Assembly (NCBI GenBank): GCA_944383785.1
Contig: CALWQV010000003.1
Coordinates: forward strand, 25,528 to 89,527
DNA length: 64,000 nucleotides
DNA from: an uncultured Enterocloster sp.
Lineage (GTDB): Bacteria; Bacillota; Clostridia; Lachnospirales; Lachnospiraceae
Direction of reading: 5' to 3'
The translations under genes and the position numbers were made by a program. Under the pieces are notes generated by a model that was not told where the DNA came from, did not search any database, and saw nothing but the letters and a program-made list of their open reading frames with translations. This document shows positions 1 to 7,745 of the stretch, one piece after another (the first letter of the stretch is position 1; each line of letters starts with the position of its first letter).

Positions 1-250
1 CAGAGGCGGACAGATTCTGGTGGAGATTACCCCGGAACAGATTGAGATGATCCTGGACGATGTGGGACCGGGAATCCCGGACGTATCCCTGGCCATGCAG
101 GAGGGATACTCTACGGCTCCGGACGAGATCCGCTCCCTGGGATTCGGGGCGGGCATGGGACTGCCGAATATGAAAAAATATTCGGATGAGATGGAGATTG
201 ATACCCGTCTGGGCGTGGGAACCAAAATTACAATGCGGGTAAAACTGTGA
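1..250 (+). CDS. Anti-sigma-factor-like HATPase, 3' end only
   Basis: The open frame enters from the left edge and ends in TGA at 248-250, so only the C-terminal part (about 82 residues) is present. It carries the DxGPGIPD box and the GAGMGLPNMK glycine-rich lid of GHKL-type ATPases, in the short form seen in RsbW/SpoIIAB-like serine kinases and their relatives. There is no histidine-kinase dimerisation domain in what is visible. It lies 17 bases upstream of the H-cluster-like protein and is surely in the same operon. In Clostridia and Thermotogales such an ATPase commonly accompanies DRTGG, H-cluster-like and PHP genes next to electron-bifurcating hydrogenases, suggesting a redox-signalling role. 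The role is inference; the fold call is good. Confidence 0.8.
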   Translation, partial: RGGQILVEITPEQIEMILDDVGPGIPDVSLAMQEGYSTAPDEIRSLGFGAGMGLPNMKKYSDEMEIDTRLGVGTKITMRVKL

Positions 251-267
251 ATAAAAGAGGCGATTGA

Positions 268-1710
268 ATGGATAAATTTTATCATTCCGTAAGGCTGGAC
301 GCCTCCCTTTGCAAGGGTTGCATTAACTGTATTAAGCGATGTCCCACCGAGGCTATCCGGGTGCGGGGAGGAAAGGCCAGCATTAACAATAAATTCTGTA
401 TTGACTGCGGTGAGTGTATCCGCGTCTGTCCCCACCACGCGAAGCACGCCACCTATGATAAGCTGGACTGCATGCGCCAGTATGAGTACACGGTGGCTCT
501 TCCGGCCCCCTCCCTTTACAGCCAGTTTAATAACCTGGATGATGTGAACATTGTGCTCAACGCTCTGATCCGTATGGGCTTTGACGACGTGTTCGAGGTG
601 GGAGCGGCGGCGGAGCTGGTCAGCGAGGCCACCCGTAAGTACATATCCGAGCACGAGGACGGCCTTCCCTATATCAGCACGGCCTGCCCCTCGGTGGTGC
701 GGCTGATCCGGGTGCGCTTTCCAAACCTGATTCCCCATCTGCTGCCGTTAAACCCGCCGGTAGAGGTGGCGGCGGTGCTGGCCGCCAAAAGGGCCATGGA
801 GAAGACCGGCCTTCCCAGGGAGAAGATCGGCATTATTTTCATTTCCCCTTGTCCCTCCAAGGTGACCTATGTGAAGGCTCCCCTGGGGACGGAGAAGAGC
901 CAGGTGGACCGGGTGCTTGCAATCAAAGATGTGTATCCAAAGCTTTTGGCTTGTATGAAGGCGGTGAGCCGGGAAGAATACCCTACCATCGGCACAGCGG
1001 GCAAAATCGGCATCAGCTGGGGCCACAGCGGAGGAGAGGCCAGCGGGCTTTTTACGGAGAGTTATCTGGCGGCGGACGGCATTGAGAATGTGATCCGCGT
1101 TCTGGAGGATATGGAGGATCAGAAATTTACCAACCTGCGGTTTGTGGAGCTGAACGCCTGCAACGGCGGCTGCGTGGGCGGCGTGCTGACGGTGGAGAAC
1201 CCTTATGTGGCCGAGGTAAAACTAAAGCGGCTGCGCAAATATATGCCGGTTGCCAGAACCCATATGAGCGAGAACAGCCAGGAGATCATTCCCTGGACCA
1301 CTGGAGTTCAGTATGAACCGGTATTCAGCCTGGGAAATACCATGATGGAGAGCTTTTCGCGGTTAAATCAGGTAGAGCGGCTGATGAAGAAGTTTCCTGG
1401 CCTGGATTGCGGCTCCTGCGGGGCGCCTACCTGCAAGGCGCTGGCGGAGGATATTGTGCGGGGCGAGGCAAATGAAAGCGACTGCGTCTATTTCCTGAGG
1501 GAGAATCTGCACAAGCTGTCGGAAGAGGTTTCCATGCTGGCGGAGGATCTGGGCGAGGGCCGGAAGAAGAAGGAAAAGCAGGAGCCGTTGAAATTGATTA
1601 AAGAATATATTGACCGTATTTCCCAGGAGATGTCGGTTTTAGATCAGAAGGAGGGTGTGAAACGTGACGGTGCAGGAACTGATGAATCTGGAAATCTTTC
1701 GGACGATTAA
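268..1710 (+). CDS. Sensory-type [FeFe]-hydrogenase-like Fe-S protein
   Basis: 480 residues. The N-terminus has two ferredoxin [4Fe-4S] motifs (C15, C18, C21, C25 and C44, C47, C50, C54). The middle is the [FeFe]-hydrogenase large-subunit C-terminal domain, with the four expected H-cluster cysteines at C140 (TACPS), C195 (SPCPSK), C298 and C302 (NACNGGCVGG). A second Fe-S domain (C381, C384, C389, C406; DCGSCGAPTC) follows, then a charged, probably coiled C-terminal tail. The cysteine used for proton transfer in catalytic enzymes (first C of TSCCP) is alanine here and the KxxE of motif L2 is absent. It is therefore more likely a redox or H2 sensor than a working hydrogenase. It shares an operon with the HATPase, DRTGG and PHP genes. 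Confidence 0.85.
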   Translation: MDKFYHSVRLDASLCKGCINCIKRCPTEAIRVRGGKASINNKFCIDCGECIRVCPHHAKHATYDKLDCMRQYEYTVALPAPSLYSQFNNLDDVNIVLNALIRMGFDDVFEVGAAAELVSEATRKYISEHEDGLPYISTACPSVVRLIRVRFPNLIPHLLPLNPPVEVAAVLAAKRAMEKTGLPREKIGIIFISPCPSKVTYVKAPLGTEKSQVDRVLAIKDVYPKLLACMKAVSREEYPTIGTAGKIGISWGHSGGEASGLFTESYLAADGIENVIRVLEDMEDQKFTNLRFVELNACNGGCVGGVLTVENPYVAEVKLKRLRKYMPVARTHMSENSQEIIPWTTGVQYEPVFSLGNTMMESFSRLNQVERLMKKFPGLDCGSCGAPTCKALAEDIVRGEANESDCVYFLRENLHKLSEEVSMLAEDLGEGRKKKEKQEPLKLIKEYIDRISQEMSVLDQKEGVKRDGAGTDESGNLSDD

Positions 1711-1999
1711 TCCGGGGGACGACTGCGAGCGGCAGATTACAAAGCCCTTCTGCTGCGATCTCTTAAGCGTTGCCATGAGCCGGGCGCCCGAGGGCTGTGC
1801 CTGGGTGACGGTGATGGCCAATATTAATACTCTGGCGGTGGCTTCCCTGGCGGATGCCGCCTGCGTAATCCTGGCGGAGGACGCGGCCTTGGACGACAAT
1901 TCCATTGCTAAGGCGAAGCAGCAGGGGATCACGGTCCTGGCTACGTCTATGCCGGTTTTTGAGGCGGCCCTCCGGATTCATGGGCTGCTGAATCCATGA
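1664..1999 (+). CDS. DRTGG-domain protein
   Basis: 111 residues, GTG start at 1664 with GGAGG just upstream; the gene overlaps the end of the Fe-S protein by 47 bases. The whole protein matches the small DRTGG-type fold found alone or in CBS/phosphotransacetylase-like proteins: a stretch ending in AWVTVMANINTLAVA, then ACVILAEDAAL and GITVLATSMPVFEAA. No catalytic residues are evident and the domain is thought to bind a ligand or partner. Its fixed position between the H-cluster-like protein and the PHP protein suggests it is part of the same sensory module. Function unproven. Confidence 0.75.
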   Translation: MTVQELMNLEIFRTINPGDDCERQITKPFCCDLLSVAMSRAPEGCAWVTVMANINTLAVASLADAACVILAEDAALDDNSIAKAKQQGITVLATSMPVFEAALRIHGLLNP

Positions 2000-2721
2000 A
2001 TTTGTTCTATGACCTTCATATCCATTCCTGCCTGTCACCCTGCGGGGATGATGATATGACCCCCGCCAACATCGCGGGGATGGCTATGGTGAAGGGGCTG
2101 GACCTGATCGCCCTGACCGACCACAACTCGGCCCGAAATTGCCCCGCTCTTTTGGCGGCTGCGGAGGAATACGGGATTTTGGCTCTGCCCGGGATGGAGG
2201 TGAATACTTCGGAGGAGGTTCACGCGGTCTGCCTTTTTAAGACTCTGGAGGCGGCGCTGGATTTTGATTCCTATGTTTATGAGAAGCTGATGAAATTTCC
2301 CAACCGGGAAGAAATTTTCGGAAAGCAGCAGATCTATGACTGCAATGACAGGGCCTGTGCCGCAGAACCTAATCTTTTGATTAATGCCACCGAGATATCC
2401 TTTGAAGAGCTGTGGGATCTGGCCCTGTCCTACGATGGGGTCATGTTTCCGGCTCACATTGATAAGACGGCCAACAGCCTGATCGCGAATCTGGGCTTTG
2501 TGCCGCCGGACAGCCGGTTCGTGACAGCGGAGGTGAAAGATCTAGGAAAGCTCCACAGCCTTCTGCGGGAGAATCCCTACCTGGCGGATTGCAGGATTAT
2601 CAGCAATTCCGACGCCCATTACCTGGAGCATATAAACGAACCGCGGCTGACCTTGGAGGTGGAGGAGAAGTCCAGGGAGGCGGTGGTGGAGACGCTGAGG
2701 AGGAGAATTGGATCAGAATAA
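1996..2721 (+). CDS. PHP-domain metal-dependent phosphoesterase
   Basis: 241 residues; its ATG overlaps the stop of the DRTGG gene (ATGA), so the two are translationally coupled. The N-terminus has the PHP signature DLHIHSCLSPCG, then ALTDHN (residues about 35-41), PGMEVNTSEEVHAV, PAHID and, near the C-terminus, SNSDAHY, so the usual metal ligands of the PHP family are present. Family members are trinuclear phosphoesterases such as histidinol phosphatase and RNase AM. Here it ends the redox-sensory operon; the substrate is unknown. It may make or remove a phosphorylated signal for the upstream HATPase, which is speculation. Confidence 0.8.
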   Translation: MNLFYDLHIHSCLSPCGDDDMTPANIAGMAMVKGLDLIALTDHNSARNCPALLAAAEEYGILALPGMEVNTSEEVHAVCLFKTLEAALDFDSYVYEKLMKFPNREEIFGKQQIYDCNDRACAAEPNLLINATEISFEELWDLALSYDGVMFPAHIDKTANSLIANLGFVPPDSRFVTAEVKDLGKLHSLLRENPYLADCRIISNSDAHYLEHINEPRLTLEVEEKSREAVVETLRRRIGSE

Positions 2722-2732
2722 TGGAAATCCCC

Positions 2733-2761
2733 TTGAAAAATCCCCTATTTAATGCTAAAGT
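2733..2761 (+). promoter_or_regulatory. Promoter of the riboswitch transcript
   Basis: TTGAAA (2733-2738) and TAAAGT (2756-2761) with a 17-base spacer, placed just before the glycine aptamer and after the end of the PHP gene. Prediction by eye. Confidence 0.5.
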
Positions 2762-2779
2762 AGAGAAGGTTTTCTAAAA

Positions 2780-2942
2780 CAGGGGAAACCACTCTGGAGA
2801 GTCTTCCTTAGGGGAAGCGCCGAAGGTGTAAGGCGGTGGACATTTGGGACGCAAGCCGATCTCTCAGGCAAAAGGACAGGGCATACCAAATATGCAGATG
2901 TTCTACTCTTTGGAGAGCTGACGAAATGTCAGCTCTATTTTT
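2780..2942 (+). promoter_or_regulatory. Glycine riboswitch with intrinsic terminator
   Basis: The conserved glycine-aptamer core is clear: GAAGCGCCGAAGGTGTAAGG (2814-2833) and CTCTCAGGCAAAAGGACAG (2861-2879). Only one aptamer is visible, preceded by the palindrome ACTCTGGAGAGT (2791-2802). A near copy, ACTCTTTGGAGAGC, lies downstream (2905-2918), as expected for a singlet riboswitch with a ghost-aptamer partner. The expression platform is a perfect 9-bp hairpin (2914-2922 with 2928-2936) followed by TATTTTT. Glycine binding probably prevents terminator formation and switches on the downstream symporter, the usual behaviour of this class. Confidence 0.93.
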
Positions 2943-2972
2943 CATGCTAAAAAAGAGGAGGATCATGTAACA

Positions 2973-4337
2973 ATGGACAAATTATTGAGCTTTGTGGAGA
3001 TGGGAAACGAGTTTCTCATGAGCTACTTTTTAGTAGTGGTGTTGTTTGGAACCGGCATTTACTATACCATCCGCCTGCGGTTTATTCAGGTGAGGCGGTT
3101 TAGGGAAGGCTTTAAGCTGGTGTTCGGAAACTTTAATATGAACGGTGAAAAGCATGAAAAGGGAGAGATGACCCCTTTTCAATCTGTGGCTACGGCCATC
3201 GCCGCCCAGGTGGGAACGGGAAACCTGGCGGGAGCAGCTACCGCCCTCATCGGAGGAGGGCCGGGGGCAATCTTCTGGATGTGGCTGTCCGCCTTCTTTG
3301 GCATGGCAACGATTTACGCCGAGGCGGTGCTGGCCCAGCAGTACCGGATCGAGGTGGATGGCGAGGTGACCGGTGGCCCGGTGTATTACATCAAGGCGGC
3401 CTTTAAGGGAACCTTTGGCCGGGTGCTGGCGGTTCTGTTCGCGGTATTTATCGTGCTGGCCCTGGGATTTATGGGAAATATGGTCCAGTCTAATTCCATC
3501 GGCGCGGCTTTTTCAGAGGTCTTTGCTCTCTGCAATCTAAATGTGCCGCCGGTGGCGGTGGGAGCGGTGATTGCCGCATTGTCCCTGGTGATTTTCCTGG
3601 GCGGAACCAAGAGGTTGGCTTCCGTGGTGGAGAAGCTGGTGCCGGTGATGGCGGGCTTTTATATTGTGGGAAGCCTGATTCTCATTGGGATGAATATTAC
3701 CCATGTGCCGGAGGCATTTATGCTGATTATCCGGGGAGCATTCAATCCATCTGCCGTTGTGGGAGGCGCGGCAGGAATCACCGTGAGGGAAGCCATCCGC
3801 TACGGTGTGGCAAGGGGGCTTTTCTCCAATGAGGCCGGTATGGGCTCCACTCCCCATGCCCACGCCAGGGCCAAAGCGAAATCTCCCCACCATCAGGGGC
3901 TTTGCGCGATGATCAGTGTATTTATTGATACCTTTATTATCCTGAATCTGACCGTATTTTCCATCCTGACTACTGGCGTGATTAGCAGCGGCAAAGACGG
4001 TACGGCTCTGACCCAGGAAGCTTTTATGCAGGGCTTTGGCTCATTGGGAATCGTTTTTGTGGCGGTGTGCCTGCTGTTTTTTGCTTACTCTACGATTTTG
4101 GGCTGGCATTTCTTTGGTTTAATCAATGTGAAATATCTGCTTGGCAAAAAGGCGGCGGCGGTTTACTCCGTGCTGGTGTGTGTGTTTATCGTTATCGGTT
4201 CCGCCTTGAAGGTGCAGCTGGTGTGGTCGCTGGCGGATTTCTTTAACGGGCTGATGGTGATTCCAAACGCCCTGGCGCTGTTGGCCCTAAGCGGGCTGGT
4301 GGCGAAGCTCAGCAGAAAATTAGATCATAAGGAGTAG
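2973..4337 (+). CDS. Alanine/glycine:cation symporter (AGCS family)
   Basis: 454 residues, with AGAGGAGG before the ATG. About ten to eleven hydrophobic segments. AGCS hallmarks are present: QVGTGNLAGAATAL (near residue 75), GGPVYYI, SNSIGAAF, GGTKRLASVVEKLVP and the motif GLFSNEAGMGSTPHAHA around residue 285. The family imports alanine or glycine with Na+ or H+. The glycine riboswitch in its leader makes glycine the likely main substrate, or a sensed signal for export or use of excess glycine. Single-gene transcription unit; the next gene is 113 bases away. Confidence 0.93.
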   Translation: MDKLLSFVEMGNEFLMSYFLVVVLFGTGIYYTIRLRFIQVRRFREGFKLVFGNFNMNGEKHEKGEMTPFQSVATAIAAQVGTGNLAGAATALIGGGPGAIFWMWLSAFFGMATIYAEAVLAQQYRIEVDGEVTGGPVYYIKAAFKGTFGRVLAVLFAVFIVLALGFMGNMVQSNSIGAAFSEVFALCNLNVPPVAVGAVIAALSLVIFLGGTKRLASVVEKLVPVMAGFYIVGSLILIGMNITHVPEAFMLIIRGAFNPSAVVGGAAGITVREAIRYGVARGLFSNEAGMGSTPHAHARAKAKSPHHQGLCAMISVFIDTFIILNLTVFSILTTGVISSGKDGTALTQEAFMQGFGSLGIVFVAVCLLFFAYSTILGWHFFGLINVKYLLGKKAAAVYSVLVCVFIVIGSALKVQLVWSLADFFNGLMVIPNALALLALSGLVAKLSRKLDHKE

Positions 4338-4450
4338 TGGGATTCCGTTGAAAAGTAGCATGATAGTACATGAAAGTTGTGTGAGCCTTTGGAGATGCAC
4401 GGTTTAGGAGCAATTTCAAACATGCTTTAGACGCATGGGAGGGGAATATC

Positions 4451-5617
4451 ATGGATGAACGTCAGCTCAGATACGCGCAGGCCATCCGAGCGGCAGGAAG
4501 CCTGACAGGGGCGGCCGGGGCCCTAGGGCGGGAGCCTTCTACCCTAGCAAGAGCCTTAAAAAAGCTGGAAGGCGAGCTGGGAGCGGCCTTTTTTCGCAGA
4601 GGTGCCTTAGGACTTACGGCCACCAGGGAGGGGGAGGTGTTTTTTGAATACGCGGACGAGGCATTCCGGCTTCTTGCGGCTATGAACCGGGCAGAAGAAG
4701 GGAACTTGACAGAGCGGGAAATGGAGTATCTTCTGGTCATTCGAAGGGAGCGGGGAATTGCCCGGGCGGCAAAGGCCCTCTATGTGGCCCAGCCCTCCTT
4801 AAGCCAAATTTTGATGAAGCTGGAGAAGGAGTGCGGATTTCCGATTTTTGTGCGCCAAAGGGATGGGGTGGCGGAAACTGAGGCGGGAAGGCGTTTCCTG
4901 GACCAGGTGGAGGAGCTTGCGGTGATTTACGGCAGGCTTCGCCGGGATATGGAGGAATTTCAGCAGATGCGCCGGGGCCTGGTATCCTTCGGCATTCCCT
5001 ACAACCTGGGAACCAGCCTGCTGCCGGATATTCTGCCTCAGTTTACCTCCCGCTATCCGGGAGTGGAGGTGCGTTTTTTTGAGAATAATTCCGTGGAGCT
5101 GGACCGGATGGTGCTGGAAGGGAAGACGGATTTTAATATCATGCATTTTCAGAAGGAGAAGGAAAAACTGTGCTATGAAACCTTGGAGGTAGATCCCTTC
5201 TGCCTGGCGGTGCCGGAGAGCTGGCAGAAGCGTCTGGGGTTTAAGGACGAGGGGCAGAAAATCGGGAAAAAGGAGTTAAAATCCCTGGAAAATGAGCCCT
5301 TTGTGATGGTGGCTCGGGGACAGAAGCTGCGGCAGACGGCGGATGAGATTTTAAGCAGAGCTCAGGCAAAGCCTCTCATCCGCTGTTCCACCAAAAGTAT
5401 GGAAACCGCCAAGCGGCTGGCTGCGGCGGGGATGGGGCTAACGCTGCTGCCACAGTCCTATGTGACCCTGTTTTCCGATACCAGGGGGCTGCGCTGCTTT
5501 TCCCTAAAGGAAGAACTTAAGGGAGTATGGACGATTGTGGCGGTCTATCCAAAGGAAGGGACTCTGCCCCGGTGCAGCCGGGAGTTTTTGCAGATGCTGC
5601 GGGAGCGGATGAGTTGA
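4451..5617 (+). CDS. LysR-type regulator with two N-terminal HTH domains
   Basis: 388 residues, against about 300 for ordinary LysR proteins. The extra length is a second DNA-binding domain: residues 4-62 and 89-148 both read as LysR winged HTH modules (AIRAAGSLTGAAGALGREPS and VIRRERGIARAAKALYVAQP). A single effector-binding domain follows from about 175 to the end (GIPYNLGTSLLPDILPQF, GLTLLPQSY). The first HTH is less canonical in its recognition helix. The gene lies upstream of the dehydrogenase at 5867 on the same strand, with repeats between, so it may control that gene. Effector unknown. Confidence 0.85.
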   Translation: MDERQLRYAQAIRAAGSLTGAAGALGREPSTLARALKKLEGELGAAFFRRGALGLTATREGEVFFEYADEAFRLLAAMNRAEEGNLTEREMEYLLVIRRERGIARAAKALYVAQPSLSQILMKLEKECGFPIFVRQRDGVAETEAGRRFLDQVEELAVIYGRLRRDMEEFQQMRRGLVSFGIPYNLGTSLLPDILPQFTSRYPGVEVRFFENNSVELDRMVLEGKTDFNIMHFQKEKEKLCYETLEVDPFCLAVPESWQKRLGFKDEGQKIGKKELKSLENEPFVMVARGQKLRQTADEILSRAQAKPLIRCSTKSMETAKRLAAAGMGLTLLPQSYVTLFSDTRGLRCFSLKEELKGVWTIVAVYPKEGTLPRCSREFLQMLRERMS

Positions 5618-5645
5618 GATCAGAAAGACTAATATCTCACAACAG

Positions 5646-5714
5646 TTTTTCGACGATTAGCGAAAAATTTTTCCGATAGTTGGCGAAATATTTTTCCGAT
5701 GATTGGCGGCAAAA
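5646..5714 (+). repeat. Three tandem 22-24 bp imperfect repeats
   Basis: Three head-to-tail copies of a unit near TTTTTCCGATGATTGGCGAA start at 5646, 5668 and 5691. The period of about two helical turns places all copies on one DNA face. They lie between the double-HTH LysR gene and the promoter of the dehydrogenase, and look like an array of regulator sites. Confidence 0.7.
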
Positions 5715-5755
5715 GGGTATGGCAGTTGGAAAATTGCTTCGAAGAAAGTGCAAAA

Positions 5756-5814
5756 ATCCTATATAGGATAAGGATAATTATATATTTTACCTATATATAT
5801 TTTTCCGCTATACT
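5756..5814 (+). promoter_or_regulatory. Palindrome and promoter before the dehydrogenase gene
   Basis: A perfect 14-bp palindrome ATCCTATATAGGAT at 5756-5769 lies just upstream of a plausible promoter: TTTACC (5786-5791), 17 bases, TATACT (5809-5814). The stretch is strongly AT-rich. The palindrome is a candidate operator, possibly for the upstream LysR protein. Confidence 0.5.
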
Positions 5815-5866
5815 AAAGTCACACAGGAAATAAAAAGCATGATTTCAGTATGGAGGAGGATGTATC

Positions 5867-7027
5867 ATGGAGTTTTTGGAGGAAGCGAAACGGCAGTTTG
5901 GGGAGCTGATTCTGTCAGAACTTCAGCGGATCGAGCGGATGAAGGAGAGCGGTGCGCCTAAGGATTTTTCCAAGCTGGAGAAAATTGTGGTGGGCGTGAT
6001 GCCGGGGGATGGCATCGGCCCCATCATCATGAAGCAGGCATTAAGAGTCCTGGAAACCCTGATGAAGCCGGAGATTGAGAGCGGAAAGCTGGAAATCCGC
6101 CACATTGAGGGGATGACCATTGAAAACCGGGCGGCTCTCCTGCAAAGCCTGCCGGACAGCGTCTTAGAGCAGGTGAAGCAGTGCGACGTGCTTTTAAAAG
6201 GCCCCATGGTGACGCCCAGGGCGGGAGATCCCTGGCCTAACCTGATTTCCGCCAATAGCATGCTGCGCCGGTCCTTAGATCTGTACGCCGCGGTGCGGCC
6301 CATCAAAATCCCGGAGAAGGGCATCGACTGGACCTTTTTCCGCGAGAATATTGAGGGCGAGTACATCTGGGGCAACAAGGGAATCCAGGTAAACGAGGAT
6401 CTGGCGGTGGATTTTAAGGTGCAGACCAGACAGGGAAGCGAGCGCATTGCCCGGGCGGCCTTCGAGTTTGCCAGAAAGAACGGCAAGAAGAATGTAACCG
6501 TTGTGACCAAGGCCAACATCGTGAAGCTGGCGGACGGCAACTTTATCAAGGCGGTGCGCAAGGTAGGGGAAGAGTACCCGGAGATTGAGATTCAGGAGCG
6601 CCTGGTGGACGCCATGGCCGCCAAGATGATGGATCCGGAGTTTAACAAGGGTATCGAGGTCATTGTCCTGCCCAACCTTTACGGCGATATTGTCACCGAT
6701 GTGGCGGCTGAGGCCCAGGGCGGGCTGGGAACGGCTTCTTCCTCCAATCTGGGAGATCATTACGCCATGTTTGAGGCCATTCACGGCACTGCCCCTTATC
6801 TGATGAGCCATGGCCGTGGCGAGTACGCGGATCCCAGCTCCTTAATCCGGGCGGTGGGCATGATGCTTGGACAGATCGGCTATGTGGACCGGAAGAAAAA
6901 GCTGGAGGAGGCGATGGAGGTCTGCACGGTGTTGGAGAGAAAGGTGGTAATTACCACCATGCCGGAGGACGCCAGCACGGAGCAGTTTACGGATTATGTG
7001 ATCGAGACATTGGAAGAGATGAAGTAA
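5867..7027 (+). CDS. Isocitrate/isopropylmalate dehydrogenase-family enzyme
   Basis: 386 residues. Beta-decarboxylating dehydrogenase family: GVMPGDGIGP near residue 45, LLKGPMVTPRAGDPWP, SLDLYAAVRPIK, FRENIEGEYIWG, catalytic lysine in VTKANIVKLADG, and the metal/nucleotide end LPNLYGDIVTDVAAEAQGGL then AIHGTAPYL. It has an N-terminal extension of about 40 residues. The FREN motif favours isocitrate-type over isopropylmalate-type substrates, and the residues after GTAP favour NAD, but homoisocitrate or tartrate dehydrogenase cannot be excluded. It sits between two LysR genes and near an aconitase-family cluster, fitting tri- or dicarboxylate metabolism. Good AGGAGG site before the ATG. Confidence 0.85.
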   Translation: MEFLEEAKRQFGELILSELQRIERMKESGAPKDFSKLEKIVVGVMPGDGIGPIIMKQALRVLETLMKPEIESGKLEIRHIEGMTIENRAALLQSLPDSVLEQVKQCDVLLKGPMVTPRAGDPWPNLISANSMLRRSLDLYAAVRPIKIPEKGIDWTFFRENIEGEYIWGNKGIQVNEDLAVDFKVQTRQGSERIARAAFEFARKNGKKNVTVVTKANIVKLADGNFIKAVRKVGEEYPEIEIQERLVDAMAAKMMDPEFNKGIEVIVLPNLYGDIVTDVAAEAQGGLGTASSSNLGDHYAMFEAIHGTAPYLMSHGRGEYADPSSLIRAVGMMLGQIGYVDRKKKLEEAMEVCTVLERKVVITTMPEDASTEQFTDYVIETLEEMK

Positions 7028-7052
7028 TCAGAAAAATGGAAAGTTTCAGAAG

Positions 7053-7086
7053 GGGGAGCTGCCTGGGTGGGCGGCTTTCCTTTTTT
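7053..7086 (+). terminator. Intrinsic terminator after the dehydrogenase gene
   Basis: Arms 7053-7063 and 7070-7080 form 11 pairs including three G-U, followed by six T. Positioned 25 bases after the stop codon. Confidence 0.7.
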
Positions 7087-7163
7087 GACTATAAGGCAGG
7101 TTTACGACAGAAGATTCTTGTGTTATCCTAATAATGTGAAAAAGAACGAAATTTTGGAGCGGT

Positions 7164-7664
7164 ATGCAAGTGAAAACAATTTATCTGATTGGCGGCCCCA
7201 TGGGCGTGGGAAAGACTGCCGTGTGCCAGCGGCTGAAGTCAAAATTAGAGAACAGCGTATTTTTGGACGGCGACTGGTGCTGGGATTCGCACCCTTTTCA
7301 GGTTACGGAGGAAACCAAGAAGATGGTGCTGCGGAATATCTGTTTTCTGCTGAACCAGTTTCTTCGCTGCTCTGCTTATGATCATGTGATTTTCTGCTGG
7401 GTGATGCACCAGCAGGCGATTATCGATGAGATTTTGGCGGGGATTGACACAGCGGGCTGCAAGGTGAAAACAATCTCTTTGATCTGCGATGAGCGCTCCT
7501 TAAGAGAGCGGCTGGAAAAGGATATTGCGGCAGGTGTCAGAACGGAAGACGTGATTGACCGGGCGGTTTCGCGGCTGGGCCTATATGGGAAGCTGGACAC
7601 CCACAAGATTGACACAAGCCGCAGGACATTGGAGGAAATTGCCGGGGAGATTGGGGCTTTATAG
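7164..7664 (+). CDS. Small P-loop kinase/ATPase
   Basis: 166 residues with a Walker A motif GGPMGVGKT at residues 10-18 and the architecture of AAA_33/shikimate-kinase-like small kinases: FLDGDWCW after the first helix, a central VIFCWVMHQ strand, a lid-like region ERSLRERLEKD and a C-terminal HKIDTSRRT, typical of proteins that phosphorylate small molecules. The substrate is not recognisable. It is followed by the convergent LysR gene. The start at 7164 gives the P-loop at the usual distance from the N-terminus. Confidence 0.75.
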   Translation: MQVKTIYLIGGPMGVGKTAVCQRLKSKLENSVFLDGDWCWDSHPFQVTEETKKMVLRNICFLLNQFLRCSAYDHVIFCWVMHQQAIIDEILAGIDTAGCKVKTISLICDERSLRERLEKDIAAGVRTEDVIDRAVSRLGLYGKLDTHKIDTSRRTLEEIAGEIGAL

Positions 7665-7745
7665 GACATGGAGGAAATTTTATGTATGGTTCAGGAAGAG
7701 GAGGAAGCAGGGCTGATCAGAATGTATATGCATCCATAAAAACGC

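Noticed and set aside
5646-5714. Possible CRISPR-like array
   Set aside because: The repeats are directly adjacent with no unique spacers, only three copies, and there are no cas genes.
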